Positions 7,518-16,997 are shown, numbered from the stretch's first letter. The stretch: 64,000 nt of DNA from Rhizobium sp. CF122 (GCF_000282035.1 NZ_AKKA01000072.1:1-64000), one strand, 5' to 3'. Numbers and translations: made by a program. The notes: generated by a model from the sequence alone, not told the origin.

Positions 7518-8777
7518 ATGTCTGTTCAGACCGCACTCGAGCGCCTGGTGCAAGATCTCAGTCTTTCATCAGCCGGCATCAATAGCTATCACGACCGCTC
7601 ACTGACGCCTGGGCAGACATTCGCGGCCATCAAACCGCACTTCAAGGAACTTGGCATTACGCGGGTGGGTTTGCTCACTGCGCTCGACCTCGTCGAGATC
7701 CCCGTTGCTTTCGCGACGCGGCCAAACAGCTACACGCTTTCAGTTTTTCAGGGAAAAGGCATCGACGAAGAGGCCGCTATGACTTCGGCTGCGATGGAAG
7801 CTGTCGAGACGCGCATTGCTGAGATGCAGCCGAGCGACCTGGTGATGGCGACGCTGCACGGAATGAAGGCCGAACATGCGCCGATGATCGACCTCGATTC
7901 GGTCGCGCGCTGCGTTCCCTCCGAGATCGGTTCGCAGCCGATCGCCTGGAGCGAAGGTCTGGACATCATGTCCGGCCGCCCTGTCTTCGTGCCCTGGCCG
8001 CTCGTCGGTCTCGATCATCGGGGCGTCCGTCCCTGCGGGTTCGAGCAGTCGAGTGATGGTCTCGCATCCGGAAATCGGCCGGCGGAAGCTGTGCTTCACG
8101 GGCTTTGCGAGCTGGTTGAACGTGACGCCTGGGCACTGACGCAGTTGCGCCCGCACGAGCAACTGTGTGGCACGCGGATCGATCCGGCGGCCTTCGGCGA
8201 TCCTGTCCTGGATATTGTCGTAGATCGCATCAGGCGCGCAGGAATGCGTCTCCTGCTGCTCGACATGACGACCGACATTGGCGTCCCCAGTTTTCTGGCA
8301 GTTATCATTCCCGGCAATCTTGGTGAGCGTGTGGATACGCGCTGGACCCATGTCTGCGGAGGATGCGGCTGCCACCCCGATCCTATTCGCGCAGCGCTCC
8401 GCGCAATCACAGAGGCGGCACAGAGCCGTTTGACCGCGATTGCCGGTAGCCGCGACGACTTTTCGCCGCGTCTTTACCAGAGGCTCGACAACGGCGGCCC
8501 GATGCAGGAACTCATCAATCTCTGCGACGAAGCGCCCGTCGCTCCCAAATTTTCTTTCGAAACGGCGCCGCGCAGCATCCAGGAAAATATCAGCCACATT
8601 CTCGATCGCCTGAAGGCGAAAGGTATCGATCAGGTGGTGGCCGTGCCGCTTCCCCACCCACGCCTGCCGGTTTCAGTCGTGCGCATGATCGTTCCTGGCC
8701 TCGAGGTGGATGTCAGCGGCCAATTCATTCAACTCGGGTTGCGCGCCGTCAACGCTATGCAGGGAGCAATGCAATGA
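7518..8777 (+). CDS. YcaO-domain protein (peptide backbone cyclodehydratase/thioamidation enzyme)
   Basis: The 419-aa product has YcaO hallmarks: NRPAEAVLHGLCELVERDAW near residues 185-205 and a ITEAAQSRLTAIAGSRDD stretch near 295-312, the Glu, Gln and Arg pattern that binds ATP-Mg. YcaO enzymes use ATP to activate backbone amides, giving azolines or, with TfuA, thioamides. No E1-like or Ocin-ThiF partner is nearby; TfuA follows instead. The ATG at 7518 is chosen because GAGG at 7505-7508 is 9 nt away; an ATG at 7512 is too close. The stop overlaps the tfuA start, so both are cotranslated. The family call is firm, the exact reaction is inferred from context. Confidence 0.9.
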   Translation: MSVQTALERLVQDLSLSSAGINSYHDRSLTPGQTFAAIKPHFKELGITRVGLLTALDLVEIPVAFATRPNSYTLSVFQGKGIDEEAAMTSAAMEAVETRIAEMQPSDLVMATLHGMKAEHAPMIDLDSVARCVPSEIGSQPIAWSEGLDIMSGRPVFVPWPLVGLDHRGVRPCGFEQSSDGLASGNRPAEAVLHGLCELVERDAWALTQLRPHEQLCGTRIDPAAFGDPVLDIVVDRIRRAGMRLLLLDMTTDIGVPSFLAVIIPGNLGERVDTRWTHVCGGCGCHPDPIRAALRAITEAAQSRLTAIAGSRDDFSPRLYQRLDNGGPMQELINLCDEAPVAPKFSFETAPRSIQENISHILDRLKAKGIDQVVAVPLPHPRLPVSVVRMIVPGLEVDVSGQFIQLGLRAVNAMQGAMQ

Positions 8778-9520
8778 AGGTTATCTTCGCAGGCCCGAGC
8801 TTTGGCGCCGATATTGGCAGTCTTCGAGACGAGAACCCTTCGATCGTCTTTCGCGGGCCGGCCGCGCGTGGTGACATATTGCAGGCCGTGCAGGACGGCG
8901 CACGGGCAATTGGGATTGTCGATGGCTACTTCGGGGAAGTGCCTTCGGTATGGCACAAGGAGATCCTCTACGCATTGCAGCACAATGTCGTCGTTGCGGG
9001 CGGCGCCAGCATGGGGGCGCTGCGCGCGGCCGAATGCGCAGCGTTCGGCATGGTCGGTCTGGGTTCGATCTACGAGGATTACGCGGAAGGTCGCCTGATC
9101 GACGACGAGGCTGTGGCGCTCGTGCACGCGCCCGAAGAACTCGGCTGGCTGCCGCTCTCCATCCCGTGGGTCGATTTTCAGCCGACGATCGACGGGCTGT
9201 ACCGGCAGGGCGCTCTATCGCTTGCCGAACACAAGATGCTGTTGCTTGCCGGCCGCGCGCTTCATTTTTCGGAGCGTACCTATCCCAAGGTCGTCGGGGG
9301 CTGCACTTTCGCCAGTGGGGACCGCGCCAAGTCGATCCTGCGGATGATCCGAGCAGCCAAAATTGAGCGCAAGCGTCAGGATGCCGAACTCGTCCTGCAG
9401 TATCTGCAAGACGTGGAGTTTGCCGTTCAGGAGCGTGACTGGGGTTTTGCCGCCACCTCGCACTGGGAGCACTTGCGGGCGGAAATCACGGGGGGCGTCA
9501 CGCCTGTAACGCCCGAGTAA
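8774..9520 (+). CDS. TfuA-like protein, YcaO partner
   Basis: The 248-aa product opens KVIFAGPSFGADI, contains PAARGDILQAVQDGARAIGIVDGYF-type sequence and GGASMGALRAAE near residues 75-86, which define the TfuA family named from the rhizobial trifolitoxin locus. Known partners of YcaO in thioamide formation are thought to deliver or mobilise sulfur. The ATG overlaps the ycaO stop (ATGA), indicating coupling. It probably acts in the cytoplasm on the precursor at 7375-7506. Whether it handles sulfide or another nucleophile cannot be told from sequence. Confidence 0.9.
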   Translation: MKVIFAGPSFGADIGSLRDENPSIVFRGPAARGDILQAVQDGARAIGIVDGYFGEVPSVWHKEILYALQHNVVVAGGASMGALRAAECAAFGMVGLGSIYEDYAEGRLIDDEAVALVHAPEELGWLPLSIPWVDFQPTIDGLYRQGALSLAEHKMLLLAGRALHFSERTYPKVVGGCTFASGDRAKSILRMIRAAKIERKRQDAELVLQYLQDVEFAVQERDWGFAATSHWEHLRAEITGGVTPVTPE

Positions 9521-9591
9521 CGCCTGACCAGAATGATGGATCTCGTTGAAGCCTCGAAGGCTCATCAGCAGAGAAGGTGAAGGCGGTGGCA

Positions 9592-9861
9592 ATGAACATT
9601 CTGACGAGGGATGAGGGAACGGGTAGCGAGTATGCCAGAATATTCCGGTTACTCTCGGCCGCGAAAGATGAAGCCCAGAAGCTCAAGTTGCATAATTTGA
9701 TGCACTTGACCAACATGGCTCTTCTTCAGGTCGTGATCGATTGGGACGGCATTGACCCCGAACGCGAGCTCGACGTCAATCTCGAAAAGCTGATCGGCAA
9801 GAAGACGCAGGTCGCAATGAAAGATGCCAGCGAGAACCTCGTGCTTCTCGACTGTCACTAA
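9592..9861 (+). CDS. Unknown 89-aa protein at the end of the RiPP locus
   Basis: I do not recognise this protein. It starts 71 bp after tfuA on the same strand; the ATG at 9592 has AAGG 8 nt upstream, while a GTG at 9577 is a weaker alternative. It is acidic to neutral, predicted helical in the first half (ARIFRLLSAAKDEAQKL, HNLMHLTNMALLQVV) and has no signal peptide. The second half has charged Lys/Glu-rich sequence and ends LVLLDCH. Context suggests an accessory such as an immunity, leader-binding or regulatory protein of the YcaO-TfuA locus, which is speculation. Confidence 0.6.
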   Translation: MNILTRDEGTGSEYARIFRLLSAAKDEAQKLKLHNLMHLTNMALLQVVIDWDGIDPERELDVNLEKLIGKKTQVAMKDASENLVLLDCH

Positions 9862-9891
9862 CGTTCGGACTGTCCAACTCCGACCAGAAAG

Positions 9892-10284
9892 CTATTGAGC
9901 ATCGTCCAATTCCATGCCGGCAATTGCCTGCACGAGCTTTACGATCTTCTTGCGAACCTGTTCGTTCTTGATCGACAGAAACGCGGCGTTAAGCAATACG
10001 CCGTCACGGGAGACGACGAATTCCTCGCTGGGCGTGGGGTTGTCGTTGGCGGTGCCGGGGTTAACGTCCTCGAAGAAAGATCGGACGTCGACATCGAGCG
10101 CGCCGGCAATCTCAACCAGCATGCTCGCGGAAACGCGGTTGGATCCCTTTTCGTATTTTTGAATCTGTTGAAACGTGACGCCGACCCGATCGCCAAGCTC
10201 GGTCTGCGATACCTTACGCATCAGACGCTTTATGCGGATCGTCTTCCCGACGTGAACATCAACTGCATGGGGTCCATCTTTCAT
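9892..10284 (-). CDS. XRE-family transcriptional regulator
   Basis: The 130-aa protein has a helix-turn-helix at about residues 14-68 (IRIKRLMRKVSQTELGDRV, TFQQIQKYEKGSNRVS) and a short C-terminal tail (LSIKNEQVRKKIVKLVQAI) typical of the small rhizobial XRE regulators related to PraR. It is convergent with the RiPP locus and divergent from the exporter operon at 10524, so it likely controls itself and the exporter through the palindrome at 10349-10365. GGAGAG lies before the ATG. No ligand-binding domain is seen; partner or signal is unknown. Confidence 0.88.
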   Translation of the reverse strand: MKDGPHAVDVHVGKTIRIKRLMRKVSQTELGDRVGVTFQQIQKYEKGSNRVSASMLVEIAGALDVDVRSFFEDVNPGTANDNPTPSEEFVVSRDGVLLNAAFLSIKNEQVRKKIVKLVQAIAGMELDDAQ

Positions 10285-10348
10285 GGTTCTCTCCTTCCAA
10301 CGCCGGTTGTTGCGCGACTATTATGCTAGCGATCAACCTAACGGAGAT

Positions 10349-10365
10349 AATTGATCGGATCAATT
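10349..10365. promoter_or_regulatory. Perfect 17-bp palindrome, candidate operator
   Basis: AATTGATC-G-GATCAATT is an exact inverted repeat in the 239-bp divergent region between the XRE gene and the exporter operon. GATCAAC half-site-like copies also occur near 10331 and 10474. A homodimeric HTH protein such as the adjacent XRE regulator is the obvious candidate ligand; that link is inference. Confidence 0.55.
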
Positions 10366-10523
10366 GTGTTGATTCGTTTTTATTTGGCGTCCTGCGCGTG
10401 GCACAACGCATTGAAGATGCGGCCATCCGGCAGATTCGTGATTATTGAAACGTCAAATTACTGTTATTGTTGTGATCAACCATAGATCGTGATCGGGTAT
10501 TCGCTTCAGTCTGAGAGGTCGGC

Positions 10524-11591
10524 ATGCCGGCAAAGAGGAACTGGCTTTTCATCGCGTTGTTCGCCGTTTTAGTGGTCGGTGGCTATTACGCGTGGCAGAG
10601 ATTCTCGAACGGCGGCCTCCCTGATAATATTGCCAGCGGCAATGGGCGCATCGAAGCGACCGAGATTGATATCTCGACAAAGACTGCGGGCCGCATTCAG
10701 GACATTCTCGTCAATGAGGGCGATTTTGTCGAGGCGGGTCAGATGCTTGCCCGAATGGACACCGAGCAGCTCGAGGCGCGACGCCGTCAGGCCGAGGCGC
10801 AGTTGCGCCGGGCCGTTATCGGCGTTGATACCGCAAACAGCCTTGTCAAACAACGAGAAGCCGAGCACGCCGCTGCCGTTGCCGTCGTTGCCCAGCGTGA
10901 GGCGGAAGCCGACGCGGCGCAAACGAAGCTTACACGGTCGGAGCAATTGCGGAAAAGCAACACGATTTCGCAACAGATTCTGGATGACGACCGCGCGGCT
11001 GCCCAAGGAGCAAAGGCCGCGGTTGCGGCAGCGCAGGCGCAGCTCGCGGCCGCGGAAGCCGCCATTACCTCTTCGAAGGCGCAGGTGGTGGATGCGGAAG
11101 CTGCGGTCGATGCCGCAAGAGCAGAGATCGAGAGCATCGACGCCGACATCACCGACAGCGTCCTGAAGTCACCGCGTGAGGGTCGCGTGCAATATAAGGT
11201 AGCGCAACCGGGCGAGGTCCTTGCCGCGGGTGGACGCGTGCTCAATATCGTCGACTTGAGTGATGTCTACATGACGTTTTTCTTGCCGACCGACCAGGCG
11301 GGACGCGTACCGATGGGAGCAGAGGTACGGCTCGTGCTCGATGCAGCACCGAAATACATCATACCGGCCAACGTGACGTTCGTCGCAGACGTCGCCCAGT
11401 TCACGCCAAAGACCGTCGAGACGCAGGAAGAACGAACGAAGCTGATGTTCAGGATCAAGGCCCGGATCCCGCCGGAGCTGCTGCGCAAATATGTTCAGTT
11501 CGTCAAGACGGGCCTCCCAGGCATGGCCTATGTACAGCTCGACCCCAAAGCGGAGTGGCCCACCCATATTTCCGGGCCGGTGCTGCAATGA
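10524..11591 (+). CDS. HlyD-family periplasmic adaptor (membrane fusion protein)
   Basis: The 355-aa product has one N-terminal membrane anchor ([19 protein letters not shown], residues about 6-24), a biotinyl-lipoyl-like half ([18 protein letters not shown]), a long Ala-rich coiled coil (about residues 80-200) and the returning half ([22 protein letters not shown]). Such proteins bridge an inner-membrane exporter to an outer-membrane channel. Its stop overlaps the ATG of the ABC ATPase gene, so the three genes 10524-15474 form one exporter operon related to YhiI-RbbA-YhhJ. No TolC-like gene is present in the window. Confidence 0.92.
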   Translation: MPAKRNWLFIALFAVLVVGGYYAWQRFSNGGLPDNIASGNGRIEATEIDISTKTAGRIQDILVNEGDFVEAGQMLARMDTEQLEARRRQAEAQLRRAVIGVDTANSLVKQREAEHAAAVAVVAQREAEADAAQTKLTRSEQLRKSNTISQQILDDDRAAAQGAKAAVAAAQAQLAAAEAAITSSKAQVVDAEAAVDAARAEIESIDADITDSVLKSPREGRVQYKVAQPGEVLAAGGRVLNIVDLSDVYMTFFLPTDQAGRVPMGAEVRLVLDAAPKYIIPANVTFVADVAQFTPKTVETQEERTKLMFRIKARIPPELLRKYVQFVKTGLPGMAYVQLDPKAEWPTHISGPVLQ

Positions 11592-14359
11592 ACGGCGGGC
11601 CACCCGGCGAGCCAGATCGCCAGGTCGCTCGCCTTGAGGGCGTTAGCCTCGCCTACGGCGAGACAAAGGCGCTGGTAAACATAACGCTCGACCTGCCGGC
11701 GAACCGTATGATCGGCTTGATAGGTCCGGATGGCGTGGGCAAGTCTAGTCTTCTGTCGCTCATTGCCGGCGCACGTGTCATCCAAAAAGGGCGGGTGGAC
11801 GTGCTTGGTGGCAACATCGCCGACGCGACACATCGCAGCATAACCTCCCCGAAGATCGCCTACATGCCACAGGGGCTTGGTAAGAACCTTTATCCCACGC
11901 TTTCGGTTTTCGAGAACGTGGACTTCTTCGCTAGGCTCTTTGGCCAGGCAAGGAAGGAGCGGGAGGCGCGCATTGCCGGGCTGCTGAAAGGAACCGGGCT
12001 CAGCTCCTTTGTCGATCGACCGGCCGGCAAGCTCTCCGGCGGTATGAAGCAAAAACTCAGCCTTTGCTGCGCCCTGATCCATGACCCCGATCTACTCATC
12101 CTTGACGAGCCGACAACCGGCGTCGATCCCTTGTCTCGCCGCCAGTTCTGGGAGTTGATCGATAGCATCCGGCAAAGTCGTCCGGGCATGAGCGTTATCG
12201 TCGCAACCGCCTACATGGAGGAAGCGGCGCGTTTCGACTGGTTGGTCGCGATGGATAGCGGCAGGGTCCTGGCGACCGGAACGCCGGTCGAGCTCATGAA
12301 GGCCACCGGAACGGCCGATCTCGATACGGCCTTCATCGCACTTCTTCCTGAGGAGAAGCGCGCCGGACATAGCGGTGTCGACATGCCGCCAAGAATGCCA
12401 GCCGCCGAGCAGGAGATCGCGATAGAGGCAAGCCATCTGACCATGCGGTTTGGCAACTTTACCGCCGTCGATGACGTAAGCTTCCGCATCGCTCGGGGCG
12501 AGATATTCGGGTTCCTTGGCTCGAATGGCTGCGGCAAGACGACAACGATGAAAATGCTGACGGGCCTTTTGCCGGCAAGCGAAGGAACGGCGCATCTTTA
12601 TGGTCGCGAGGTCGATTCAAACGATATCGAGATCCGCCGTCGTGTCGGCTATATGTCGCAAGCCTTCTCCCTTTATACGGAGCTGACGGTTCGCCAGAAC
12701 CTCGACCTTCATGCGCGGCTGTTCAGCATGGATCCGCAATTGATTCCTGCTCGCATACAGGAGACGATGCAGCGGTTCGATCTGGCCGATGTGATGGATG
12801 TCTTGCCGGATGCCCTGCCGCTCGGCATACGACAGCGTCTATCGCTTGCGGTGGCGATGATCCATTCACCAGATATTCTGATCCTTGACGAGCCGACGTC
12901 CGGCGTCGACCCGGTCGCCCGCGACAATTTCTGGCAGATCCTGTCGGATCTGTCGCGAAAGGATAATGTTACGATCTTCGTCTCGACGCATTTCATGAAC
13001 GAGGCGGCCCTGTGTGATCGGATATCGTTGATGGATGCCGGAAAGGTGCTTGTGAGCGACACACCCGAGGCCATTGTGAAAGCGCGTTCCGCGACCAGTC
13101 TCGAGGAGGCTTTCATAGCCTATCTCGAAGACGCAACCGGGGACAAGGAAGCAGCGCCGGCAAGCTTTGCGTCTGCGAATGTGCAGACAGGCGATGCCGC
13201 GGGGCAAGCAGCGGCCGGTGGGCTGGGGCGACTTTTCGATTTTAGAAGGATGTTTGCCTACACGCGCCGCGAAGCGCTTGAACTCAGACGCGATCCCATT
13301 CGTGCGACGCTGGCGGTGGTCGGCAGTGTCATTTTGATGTTCGTCATTGGCTATGGCATCAACATGGATGTCGAAAACCTTTCCTTCGCTGTACTCGACC
13401 GTGATGACACAACGATCAGCCAGGACTACGTCCTGCAGATATCCGGTTCCCGGTACTTCGATGAAAGGCCGCCAATCATCGACTATGCGGATATGGACCG
13501 TCGAATGAGATCAGGGGAGCTCAGCCTTGCGATCGAAATCCCGCCCGGTTTCGGCAGGGATGTCTCGCGTGGACGAAGCGTCGAGATAGGGGCCTGGATC
13601 GATGGCGCCATGCCGAGCCGAGCCGAAACGGTCCGGGGCTACGTGGAGGGAATGCACGCAGAATGGCTCGCGCGCAAAGCGCAAGAGCGCGCCGGAGCCG
13701 CGGCTGCCACCGCAAATTTCCAGCTGGACATCCGCTACCGCTACAATCCGGACGTACAAAGCCTTGTTGCTATGGTCCCCGGTGTCATTCCGCTCCTGCT
13801 GATGATGATCCCCGCAATGCTTGCCGGCCTCAGCGTCGTGCGCGAAAAGGAGCTCGGCTCCATCATCAATTTTTACGTGACCCCGGTTACTCGCATCGAG
13901 TTCCTGTTTGGCAAGCAATTGCCCTATATCGCTCTCGCGATGCTCAACTTTTTCATGTTGAGCGCGTTCGCGGTATTTATCTTTCGTGTCCCTTTCACCG
14001 GCAGCTTCCTGACGTTCACCCTCGCAGCGCTGATCTACGTCACGATAACAACAGGCATGGGGCTGCTTATCTCAGCCTTCATGAGCAGTCAGATCGCCGC
14101 GATTTTCGGCACCGCCCTGATAACCCTCATACCGGCAGTTCAGTATTCGGGTATGATCGACCCCGTATCATCACTACAAGGGGCGGGCGCCTTCATCGGC
14201 AAGATTTATCCCGCCGCCCACTTTGTCACGATCTCGCGCGGGACCTTCTCCAAGGCTCTGGGCTTTAGCGACTTGGTCGATTCCTTCATACCATTGCTGA
14301 TTGCCGCCCCGATTCTGACGTGCTTAGGGGCAGCGCTTTTGAAGAAACAGGCGAACTGA
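11588..14359 (+). CDS. Fused double-ATPase ABC exporter with ABC-2 membrane domain (RbbA/YhiH-like)
   Basis: The 923-aa polypeptide has two nucleotide-binding domains followed by a membrane domain. NBD1 shows GPDGVGKSS (about 46-54), LSGGMKQ and [13 protein letters not shown]2 shows GSNGCGKTT (about 311-319), a degenerate signature LPLGIRQ in place of LSGGxxQ, and [10 protein letters not shown]. From about residue 555 there is an ABC-2 domain with one N-terminal helix, a large periplasmic loop and five C-terminal helices. It pairs with the separate permease downstream and the HlyD adaptor upstream. Drug, peptide or polyketide export is typical. Proximity to the RiPP genes makes the modified peptide a possible substrate, but they are separated by the minus-strand XRE gene. 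Confidence 0.92.
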   Translation: MNGGPPGEPDRQVARLEGVSLAYGETKALVNITLDLPANRMIGLIGPDGVGKSSLLSLIAGARVIQKGRVDVLGGNIADATHRSITSPKIAYMPQGLGKNLYPTLSVFENVDFFARLFGQARKEREARIAGLLKGTGLSSFVDRPAGKLSGGMKQKLSLCCALIHDPDLLILDEPTTGVDPLSRRQFWELIDSIRQSRPGMSVIVATAYMEEAARFDWLVAMDSGRVLATGTPVELMKATGTADLDTAFIALLPEEKRAGHSGVDMPPRMPAAEQEIAIEASHLTMRFGNFTAVDDVSFRIARGEIFGFLGSNGCGKTTTMKMLTGLLPASEGTAHLYGREVDSNDIEIRRRVGYMSQAFSLYTELTVRQNLDLHARLFSMDPQLIPARIQETMQRFDLADVMDVLPDALPLGIRQRLSLAVAMIHSPDILILDEPTSGVDPVARDNFWQILSDLSRKDNVTIFVSTHFMNEAALCDRISLMDAGKVLVSDTPEAIVKARSATSLEEAFIAYLEDATGDKEAAPASFASANVQTGDAAGQAAAGGLGRLFDFRRMFAYTRREALELRRDPIRATLAVVGSVILMFVIGYGINMDVENLSFAVLDRDDTTISQDYVLQISGSRYFDERPPIIDYADMDRRMRSGELSLAIEIPPGFGRDVSRGRSVEIGAWIDGAMPSRAETVRGYVEGMHAEWLARKAQERAGAAAATANFQLDIRYRYNPDVQSLVAMVPGVIPLLLMMIPAMLAGLSVVREKELGSIINFYVTPVTRIEFLFGKQLPYIALAMLNFFMLSAFAVFIFRVPFTGSFLTFTLAALIYVTITTGMGLLISAFMSSQIAAIFGTALITLIPAVQYSGMIDPVSSLQGAGAFIGKIYPAAHFVTISRGTFSKALGFSDLVDSFIPLLIAAPILTCLGAALLKKQAN

Positions 14360-14361
14360 CC

Positions 14362-15474
14362 ATGCGTGTGGCCAGTGTCTATCGGCTGGGGATCAAGGAG
14401 CTCTGGGGTGTCGCACGCGATCCGATGCTACTCGTTCTGATTATTTATTCCTTCACGGTGTCGATATACACGGCGTCGAACTCTCTGCCCGAAACGCTAA
14501 ATCGGGCTGCGATCGCTATTGTGGATGAGGACCAGTCGCCGCTCTCCGCGCGGATCATAACGGCATTCTATCCACCCTATTTCGTTGTTCCGCGCGTCAT
14601 TGCGCTCCAGGAGGTCGATCGCCGCATGGATGCCGGGCTGGACACGTTTGCACTGGTCATTCCGCCGAATTTCCAGAGGGACGTGCTTGCTGGTCGATCG
14701 CCGAGCATCCAGCTGAATGTCGATGCGACGCGTATATCACAGGCGTTCACCGGCAGCGGCTATGTTCAGTCGATCGTCTCGGGCGAGGTTAACGAGTTCG
14801 TCAATCGATATCGCGGTGGCGAGCAGGTATCCGTCGCGCTGACGCTGCGATCCCGGTTCAATCCGGAGTTGGATAAGAGTTGGTTCGGCTCGATCAATAA
14901 TGTCATTTCCTCAATTACGATGCTTTCGATCATCCTGACCGGTGCGGCACTGATCCGCGAGCGGGAACACGGCACGATCGAGCATCTGCTCGTCATGCCC
15001 ATCACGCCGCTGGAGATTATGCTGAGCAAGATATGGTCGATGGGTCTGATTGTCGTTGCCGCCTCCACATTCTCCCTGATCTTTATCGTCCAGGGGCTGC
15101 TCAAGGTGCCAATTGAAGGCTCCTTTGCACTCTTTGTGATTGGTACTGCACTTGTCGTATTCGCCACCACCTGCCTGGGCATTTTCCTTGCGACCGTCGC
15201 AGGCTCGATGCCGCAGTTCGGCTTGCTCCTGATGTTGGTGCTGATCCCCCTTCAGTTGCTCTCCGGCGGTACGACCCCGCGCGAAAGCATGCCTGAGATT
15301 ATCCAGAACATCATGCTCGCAGCACCAAATACGCACTTCGTGATCTTATCGCAGGCCGTTCTATTTCGCGGGGCCGGCCTTGCCGTGGTGTGGCCGCAGC
15401 TTGCCGCACTCGTGGCGATTGGCGCCATCTTTTTCTATCTCGCGCTGCGCCGCTTCAGGCAGTTCCTGCGCTAA
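14362..15474 (+). CDS. ABC-2 type permease subunit (YhhJ-like)
   Basis: The 370-aa integral membrane protein has an N-terminal helix (LLVLIIYSFTVSIYTA), a periplasmic region of about 150 residues and five C-terminal helices (ISSITMLSIILTGAALI, FSLIFIVQGLL, LFVIGTALVVFATTCLGI), the ABC-2 layout. It begins 2 nt after the stop of the fused ATPase/permease and completes the transporter. The ATG at 14362 is directly behind GAACTGACC; no stronger site exists. An upstream in-frame start would overlap the preceding gene and was not chosen. Confidence 0.9.
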   Translation: MRVASVYRLGIKELWGVARDPMLLVLIIYSFTVSIYTASNSLPETLNRAAIAIVDEDQSPLSARIITAFYPPYFVVPRVIALQEVDRRMDAGLDTFALVIPPNFQRDVLAGRSPSIQLNVDATRISQAFTGSGYVQSIVSGEVNEFVNRYRGGEQVSVALTLRSRFNPELDKSWFGSINNVISSITMLSIILTGAALIREREHGTIEHLLVMPITPLEIMLSKIWSMGLIVVAASTFSLIFIVQGLLKVPIEGSFALFVIGTALVVFATTCLGIFLATVAGSMPQFGLLLMLVLIPLQLLSGGTTPRESMPEIIQNIMLAAPNTHFVILSQAVLFRGAGLAVVWPQLAALVAIGAIFFYLALRRFRQFLR

Positions 15475-15581
15475 GCGGCGATCGACCGGCAGATTCAAGT
15501 ATATTCACGCCCGGATATGCTTCCTCAAGTTTGTTCGTTGTGCCAGAGATTGCTGGTCTGACAACAGGAGGCGTACTTTTC

Positions 15582-16457
15582 TTGACGATCGGGTTTGCAC
15601 ATGCCGAATTGATAGCCGTGCTCGTTGCGGTGACAGGCGGCGAGCCGCGTGTGATGACGATCCGGTCCGGAGAGGCTCTACCTTCTGGCCCGTTCGAAAT
15701 GGGGCATCGTACCCTGCAGAGTGGTTTGCGTGAATGGGTTCAGGAGCAGACAGGCCATCCGGTCGGCTATCTGGAGCAGCTCTATACCTTCGCTGATCGC
15801 GACCGAAACAATGAGATCCTCGGCGGCAGGACGATCTCGATCAGCTATCTCGGTCTGGTCCGGGAGCAGGCCGCAACAGGCGCTGGTGGGCCCGCCTGGC
15901 ATGGCTGGTACAGCTATTTTCCCTGGGAGGACTGGCGCGCCGGACGCCCTGCGGTCCTTGACGATATCGTCGCGCATCTCGTTGCGTGGGCAAAGCGCGA
16001 CCCCATCCGTCAGGAGGAGCGGATGCGTCGGACGAATGGCGCTTTTGGATTGGGCGAGGTCGCGTGGAACGAAGACCTGGTGCTGCAGCGCTATGAGATC
16101 CTCTACGAGGCGGGTCTTGTGAAGGAGGCTGGCTGCCTGTCGGACGTAAATCCGGGTCGGCCGATGTTTGCCGACCATCGGCGCATTCTTGCAACCGGCA
16201 TTGCGCGATTGCGGGCAAAGATCAAATACCGGCCCGTTGTCTTCGAGTTGATGCCGGAGAGCTTCACCTTGCTGCAACTGCAGCGCAGCGTTGAAGCTCT
16301 GGCTGGGCTAACGCTCCACAAGCAGAATTTCCGACGGTTGATCGAGCAGCAGGAACTGGTCGAGGAAACTGGCGATACGACGAGCGAAACGGGTGGTCGC
16401 CCCGCAAAGCTGTTTCGCTACCGCTGTGAAAGCCGCGAATACGAGTCACAAATCTAA
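15582..16457 (+). CDS. nadQ: NadQ-type NAD biosynthesis regulator
   Basis: The 291-aa protein has an N-terminal Nudix-like half (VLVAVTGGEPRVMTI, a long variant lacking a clear Nudix box) and a C-terminal winged helix (ESFTLLQLQRSVEAL, LHKQNFRRLIEQQEL), the architecture of the alphaproteobacterial NAD regulator family NadQ/COG4111. These bind NAD-related ligands and repress nadABC. A TTG start at 15582 is chosen since AGGAGG at 15566-15571 is ideally placed; longer frames would begin inside the permease gene. nadABC with two matching operators lies 3.4 kb downstream, which supports the call. Confidence 0.82.
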   Translation: MTIGFAHAELIAVLVAVTGGEPRVMTIRSGEALPSGPFEMGHRTLQSGLREWVQEQTGHPVGYLEQLYTFADRDRNNEILGGRTISISYLGLVREQAATGAGGPAWHGWYSYFPWEDWRAGRPAVLDDIVAHLVAWAKRDPIRQEERMRRTNGAFGLGEVAWNEDLVLQRYEILYEAGLVKEAGCLSDVNPGRPMFADHRRILATGIARLRAKIKYRPVVFELMPESFTLLQLQRSVEALAGLTLHKQNFRRLIEQQELVEETGDTTSETGGRPAKLFRYRCESREYESQI

Positions 16458-16571
16458 ACGGCCCCGGTGACGACCGAGATTTTACCCTTTTGCGTCATTT
16501 CATGCTCCTCAGCTCTGAATAACATCCGGGAACTGGACGCACAAAAGCTATCGGCCGAGAGACCGGCATCG

Positions 16572-16603
16572 GTTGGTGGTCCCCTCTAGAGCGGACCACC
16601 AAC
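16572..16603. terminator. Hairpin between convergent genes (likely terminator)
   Basis: Arms GTTGGTGGTCC (16572-16582) and GGACCACCAAC (16593-16603) pair perfectly over 11 bp with a 10-nt loop, followed on the plus strand by GAGTTTGTTTC. It lies between nadQ (+) and the small secreted protein gene (-) and probably ends nadQ transcription, possibly both. Confidence 0.7.
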
Positions 16604-16615
16604 GTCGAGTTTGTT

Positions 16616-16972
16616 TCAGCGGGAATAGAACGTGATGCTACCGTCGGCAGCTTGCTCGACATCGACGATGTTGGATACCTTTACGCCGGCCTGTTGAAGC
16701 TTTCCGGCAAGTGGTTTGTTCTGCTCAATCGCTGACCGGATCCCTTCGATGGCACCGATCGAGCGGTCTGACGCGGTACCGCCCCGAGTGAGGTGCTCCG
16801 GAGAAAGGTCCCAGTTATTGACCTGGCGGACGTCGAAAGTGGCGTTGTAGGAACGAAGGGTCGTTTCGAGCGCGTGCGCCGTATTCATGTCGAGACTGTC
16901 GGCAAGTGTAACATTCGCGAAGGTAATCGAAGAGATGACTGCGACTGCAGCGAGGCTGAGAATGCGATTCAT
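16616..16972 (-). CDS. Small secreted protein of unknown function
   Basis: The 118-aa product begins MNRILSLAAVAVISSITF and has a clear Sec signal peptide ending around ANVTLADS, so the mature protein is about 92 residues and periplasmic or secreted. I do not recognise the family. The mature part contains a THALETTLRSYNATFDVRQ helix-like segment and a C-terminal DVEQAADGSITFYSR strand-like segment. The ATG at 16972 has AAAGG a short distance upstream; the frame extends further but only through the homopolymer tract. An 11-C run (coding strand) sits just upstream of that site, which could make expression phase-variable. Confidence 0.65.
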   Translation of the reverse strand: MNRILSLAAVAVISSITFANVTLADSLDMNTAHALETTLRSYNATFDVRQVNNWDLSPEHLTRGGTASDRSIGAIEGIRSAIEQNKPLAGKLQQAGVKVSNIVDVEQAADGSITFYSR

Positions 16973-16986
16973 GTTCTTAACCTTTC

Positions 16987-16997
16987 GGGGGGGGGGG
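16987..16997 (-). repeat. Homopolymeric C11 tract (minus strand) before the start of the small secreted gene
   Basis: Eleven consecutive G on the plus strand (C on the coding strand) lie about 15 nt before the ATG at 16972, immediately upstream of the AAAGG ribosome binding site. Tracts of this length are prone to slipped-strand length change. Counting errors in sequencing are also common here. Confidence 0.6.

Noticed and set aside
15390-15581. Longer nadQ frame starting inside the permease gene
   Set aside because: It would overlap the permease and adds 64 residues with no family match; the TTG at 15582 has a strong AGGAGG.
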